A stretch of DNA of 64,000 nucleotides, taken from assembly GCA_019916065.1 (NCBI GenBank), contig CM034238.1, forward strand, positions 25,283,246 through 25,347,245. Direction: 5' to 3'. The DNA is from Vitellaria paradoxa. Taxonomy: Eukaryota > Streptophyta > Magnoliopsida > Ericales > Sapotaceae. The translations under genes were made by a program, and so were the position numbers. The stretch's first letter is position 1. Every line of letters starts with the position of its first letter. Below, in pieces: positions 59,982 through 64,000 of the stretch. The notes under the pieces were generated by a model, which saw only the letters and a program-made list of their open reading frames with translations, had not been told where the DNA came from and did not search any database.

Positions 59982-61860
59982 AAAAAGACGTTCATCACAC
60001 CTTAGTATTGAGAGGTCTATGTGTAATCAGTTTAATATTTAGAGAAATATGTGTAATTTATCCTAAAAATAAAGTAGATTAAATTTAATCCAATTTCTTA
60101 TTTTTTATTTAGGTTAGAAAGATGAGGAAAAGTGCTTAAATAATTTAATATTTTGAATCTTCCAATGGGCATGTGCTAGAAAATTTAAAAATAAAAAATC
60201 AATAATTACTACCCGTTTAAACGAAATAAAAATTTTAAACATAAAAGTTCAATTTTAACCAATTTTTATTCACCCTTGTAAAAATTGATGTATATTGAAT
60301 GGATATTAAGATTCCGAATCCTAGCTAACTTAAAGTCCGCTTCATGTGTAAATTGGCGTGCTTGTTATGAAATATTTATATATATACATACTTTTTTGGT
60401 TAGAATGAAATAAATAAAAGTAAGTCCTCTTTCTAATTCTGATTTCCTAATAGAAGTAGGGTTTGCACCGATCACAATTGTAACATTGTAAATTGTATAG
60501 CAAGCAATATTTCATTTTGTTAACAAGTCTAGGGTTGTTTGGTTGAAAAAAAAAGTATAATAAAAGTATAAAAATTTGATATAAAAGTGATATGTGACGA
60601 AATTTAGTTAAAAAAATTAATAAATTTGAATGAGTTTTAATTTTTTCATATCAAACAGAGTCTTAATACTTCACTATTATGTGGTCATTTGTCATTGATT
60701 CGTTTGAAATCTTTGTAATTATTTCGAATCCTAGTTGTAATAGAATTCATAATAGTGTTTTTGCGGATGGGGCGGCAAGGAAATGATGTTTATCAGTGGA
60801 AGTAATGAGTTTCCTCCCTCCATCCTTACTCTTCTGTTTCCATAATCGCACAATTTTTCACCCCCATCAGTACCCGGGTTTGAAGTGGCATTCTTGGTTG
60901 TGTTCGGATCTTTAGTTTGTGGAAGAAAAAGAAAAATAAAGGAAAATGCATGAAAATAAAATGAAGTAAAGGAGGCCAAATTTAATTCAATTTTTTTTTT
61001 GTTTCTTTTTATTTAGGTTAGAAAAATGAAAAAAAATGTTTAAATAATTCAATATTTTGAACCTTTATATGGACATGTGCTATAAAATTTAATAAATAAA
61101 TAAGTAATAATTATTTCCCGTTTAAATCAAATATCAACTATTAAATTGAGAAATTCAATTTTGATCAATTTTTATTCACACCTGAAAAAGTTGCGGTAAA
61201 TTGAATGAATAACTAAATTCCGAATCCTAGATAACTTATGTAAAGTGCGTTTCGTGTGTAAGTTGGCATATTTGTTATATATATATATATATATATATTT
61301 TAGTTTTTTTAAATGAAATGAAAAATAATAAGCCATTTTTTTTTCAATTTTTTGATTTCCTAATAGAAATAGGGTTTGCACAATTATAAAGGTGACTTTG
61401 TGAATTGCGCGACAAATAATATTTCACTTTGCTAAGAAATCTAATATTTTATTATGTGGTCACTTGCCATTAATTCGTTTTGAATCTTTGTCATTATTCC
61501 AAATTCTTGGTAAGGGTCCCTTTGGAATTTAAAAAAAGAAAAATTATTATTATTATGTGTGCGCGCGCGTATGTTTGACAACACCTCAAAAATTGGAGAA
61601 ATTTTTATCAAATAACCAAAAGTTCCTAAAAACTTTTAAAAATTTTTTAAACTTTTTACTAAACAACTAAAAATTACTAGAAATTTCTAAAAGTCGTTAA
61701 AAATTTTAGATTTTTATCAAACGCACAAAAAAAAAAAAAAGTTTAACTTAGCTAACAATTTTTGTTAAAAAATTACTAAAAATTCTTAAAAATTTCACTT
61801 CTAAACACGCCATAACTTAGGTGGGGTAGGCTTCATCTATAAATTAGCATGTTTGTTATA

Positions 61861-61899
<39 letters not shown>

Positions 61900-61973
61900 T
61901 AACCTTTTTTTTGTTAAAATAAAATAACTAAAATAAAAAGAAAATTAGTCCCTTTTCAATTTTGATTTTCTAA
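59982..61973 (+). other. Upstream region of the M4 Mediator-26-like gene
   Basis: Empty CACTA site (59992-60001), decayed leader duplicate (60736-60910), and AT microsatellites at about 61277-61298 and 61863-61898. No gene. Confidence 0.7.
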
Positions 61974-62381
61974 CACTCTATTTGAAATAGTGAATTTGGC
62001 GTAATTTGATTTTGTTTGGTGAGAATTCTTATCAATTTTTTTATTTAGAATTAAAATAAAATTTTATAAATTAAACTTCATTTCATTTCATAACTTAATT
62101 ATTGAAATTTCTATATCTGTTCAAATTTAACTCAAAACACAAAACTTGAAAACAGTAGAATTTGATTAGAATCATTCGTTTCTTAAACCATCTAAATAAA
62201 TTAATAAATTTATCTTCATATTTAGTATACACATATATTTTTAGTCAAATTTAATATTTTTTTAAATCAATTCAATTTTTAATTTTATTTCAAATATATA
62301 TAAAATTTTATTTATCAAATCAAATCTTATCAAATCTTTGTTTTAAAATCAAATCAAGTAGCATTAATGTTTCAAACAGTG
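61974..62381. mobile_element. Tourist-like MITE in the Mediator-26-like promoter (M4)
   Basis: Orthologue of 9199-9609, with CACTCTATTTGAAA and TTTCAAACAGTG ends and TAA flanks. Confidence 0.75.
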
Positions 62382-62565
62382 TAATAGAATTCGGTTTGAA
62401 CCAACGGTAACTTTGCGAATTGGGCGGCAAGGAATTGAACTAGTTCCCTCCCTTCCTTCCTCCATGCCTCCTCCTTCTCTTCTCTTTCCATAATTGCACA
62501 ACTTTTCTCCCCAAATCATCAGTTTATCTGTGTTTGAAGTTGCGTTCTGGGTTGTGTAATCAATC

Positions 62566-63468
62566 ATGGATACGAATCTTGAAGCCATGAATGAACGGAA
62601 GAGGTTCTTCGAAAGTAGAGGGAAAGAAGTGTTCGATCTTCTGGAGTCCGCGATCAACTACGCTGCGTTGTGTCACCCGGACGAGTTCTTCGAGCGCAGA
62701 GATCAAATCGTTCAGTTACTATTTGCGAGGCAGCAACGACAACGCGTTCATGTTTCTGATCAAGAAGAAGATGCTAGGACCAATTCAAGCGATTATTCTG
62801 ATATGGCTTTGTTGCGGGTGAAGGAGCATAGGGCAGGGGGATGTGTCTTCGCTTCCAAGAAAAGCACATGTGAGTCAAAGCCTGACGGCACTGAAATAGT
62901 CATCTCCGATTCTGAAAAATGCCCTGCCTCTGGTAATATTGGTATGGGTACAGAAGAAGATAAAGAACCAAAGCGGGGCCATATAATTAGGATAAAGCTT
63001 CGGCCAAAACCCAACAAAGAAGAGCAATTTCCGGCCCTGGAGGAAGCTAAGTCTCGGGTTGCAATTGAAGAAAAAGAAAAAGAACCAGAGACGAAGCGTG
63101 ATGCGGAAGTCAAACTGCCAGTCCCTCATCGAGCTCCGAAGAAAAGCTGCACAAAGGCAGCGGAAGTCGGGATTGTGCCCCGAAAATTCTCGGAGAAAAG
63201 CAGCGAGAGGAAAATCACAGAGAAAAATAGGGTGATGATCAATGAACAGAAGTCAATGTGCTCGGATTTTGAAGTCCAACTTGAAGCCTCCAAGAGGAAA
63301 CTCAACGAAGGGTACAAACAATTTGAGGACGCAAAGCGAAAGAAGAAGATACGGATGATTGAGTTGAAGGATCTCCCTCGAGGAGAGGTTGGTTGCAGGC
63401 CGGTGCATCACGTTGGAAGCAATAAAGGCAGACCAATAAATCACATTCACAGTTGTTGCACTAGATGA
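62566..63468 (+). CDS. Mediator-26-like protein lacking the LW domain (copy M4, intact)
   Basis: 300 residues, intact through codon 189 (CGA). The N-terminal MED26-like segment is identical to M2 apart from position 16 (Glu here, Asp in M2). Differences cluster toward the C-terminus: RKITEKNRVMINEQ, QLEASKRKLNEGY, LKDLPRGEVGCRP and HHVGSNKG. The frame is open over all 301 codons while much of the flanking DNA has drifted, which is compatible with some constraint. It has the same domain loss and single-exon form as M2. The conserved 9-codon upstream ORF (62464-62493) precedes it. Confidence 0.75.
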   Translation: MDTNLEAMNERKRFFESRGKEVFDLLESAINYAALCHPDEFFERRDQIVQLLFARQQRQRVHVSDQEEDARTNSSDYSDMALLRVKEHRAGGCVFASKKSTCESKPDGTEIVISDSEKCPASGNIGMGTEEDKEPKRGHIIRIKLRPKPNKEEQFPALEEAKSRVAIEEKEKEPETKRDAEVKLPVPHRAPKKSCTKAAEVGIVPRKFSEKSSERKITEKNRVMINEQKSMCSDFEVQLEASKRKLNEGYKQFEDAKRKKKIRMIELKDLPRGEVGCRPVHHVGSNKGRPINHIHSCCTR

Positions 63469-64000
63469 TAATCAGCCCCTCAAAGTTATTCACGCAAATA
63501 AACAGAATTGCGCGCAGTTTGATCCCTATTTTGTGTTGTGTTGCGGGGTACCTTCATTAGGCTCAGCTACTTTTATTAATTGATAAAAATAGATTCATAT
63601 ATTCTTTTTTTTTTCCATTTTCATAATGTGTCTTTAGTTGGTCTACCCATACTTGAAACATGAAAGTGTCTTTGATCTTCCCAAATCCGTTTGTATATGA
63701 ATGTCTTTGAATGATACAAATCAACTTCCTTAGTTTGACTCAATTGTCCAGATGATATTTAAATTTATCCAGGTTTTATGTTCTAAATGTCTGATATAAT
63801 TTTCTGATTCTTTACATAGCCTAAGTGACTAAAGCAGCCCTGAATCCTCAAAACAAAATTGTTTGACTTTTTTAACTCATACAAACAAAAAGTGACACAA
63901 TACACCATAATCTCTGTATAAAACAAACCAAAACTCATGAATGCTTGTCCATTTATTCAAATAATTCATTTTAGTAGTGTAACTAGTCTATGTTCTATAT
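63469..64000 (+). other. 3' flank of the M4 Mediator-26-like gene
   Basis: Collinear with 33414-33945 but more diverged than M1 is from M3. No gene before the window ends. Confidence 0.75.

Larger units (their letters stand above)
59982..64000 (+). repeat. Module M4 of the tandem array, truncated by the window end
   Basis: Closest to M2: intact Mediator-26-like gene, long upstream form with the GTGTGCGCGCGCGTATG tract (near 61556), and taactagtct at 63979 instead of taactaagtt. Its B3 copy would lie beyond the window. Confidence 0.88.

Overview
This is AT-rich nuclear DNA from a flowering plant, most likely a dicot. The evidence is a broken Ty3/Gypsy chromovirus, CACTA transposons, Tourist-like MITEs, and two plant protein families: a plant Mediator-26-like protein and a DUF313-type B3 protein. 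The species cannot be fixed from sequence alone.

The window is a tandem array of a two-gene module. Each module reads, on the + strand: a promoter region with a decayed second copy of the leader, an intronless 300-codon Mediator-26-like gene, 9 to 15 kb of non-coding DNA, a 337-residue B3 gene, a MITE-rich 3' flank, and a short A-tailed module. Module boundaries can be set at a conserved site (aaaaagacgttcatcacacc). M0 is a remnant at 2924-3577, M1 is 3582-29930, M2 is 29931-44745, M3 is 44746-59981, and M4 is 59982-64000 (cut by the window end). Mediator-26-like copies start at 9792, 32511, 47058 and 62566, plus a 3' stub at 2924. B3 copies start at 25595, 42092 and 57370.

Modules alternate between two subtypes. 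M1 and M3 share a nonsense codon in the Mediator-26-like gene, an upstream deletion and a CACTA insertion. M2 and M4 lack the nonsense codon and the upstream deletion, and M2 carries the empty CACTA site (M4 is cut before that point). This suggests an older single-module amplification followed by duplication of a dimer about 37 kb long. M1 was then enlarged by a 3.9-kb CACTA element, a 5.5-kb internal tandem duplication whose junction carries a 73-bp inverted patch, and a 1.7-kb duplication that copied the tail of the B3 gene. M2 gained a solo LTR.

Region by region: 1-2923 holds the 3' part of a dead chromovirus inserted in the M0 gene; 3600-7476 a non-autonomous CACTA with a nested MITE; 9792-10694 a nonsense-bearing Mediator-26-like copy; 12873-23800 the internal duplication with two small CACTA elements; 25595-26608 B3 copy 1; 26609-29930 MITEs; 32511-33413 an intact Mediator-26-like gene; 42092-43105 B3 copy 2; 47058-47960 a nonsense-bearing copy; 57370-58383 B3 copy 3; 62566-63468 an intact copy. 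Both gene families are nuclear transcription proteins. The Mediator-26-like protein lacks the central TFIIS-N (LW) domain, so if expressed it may not act as a normal Mediator subunit; that is inference. No tRNA, rRNA or CRISPR array was seen.
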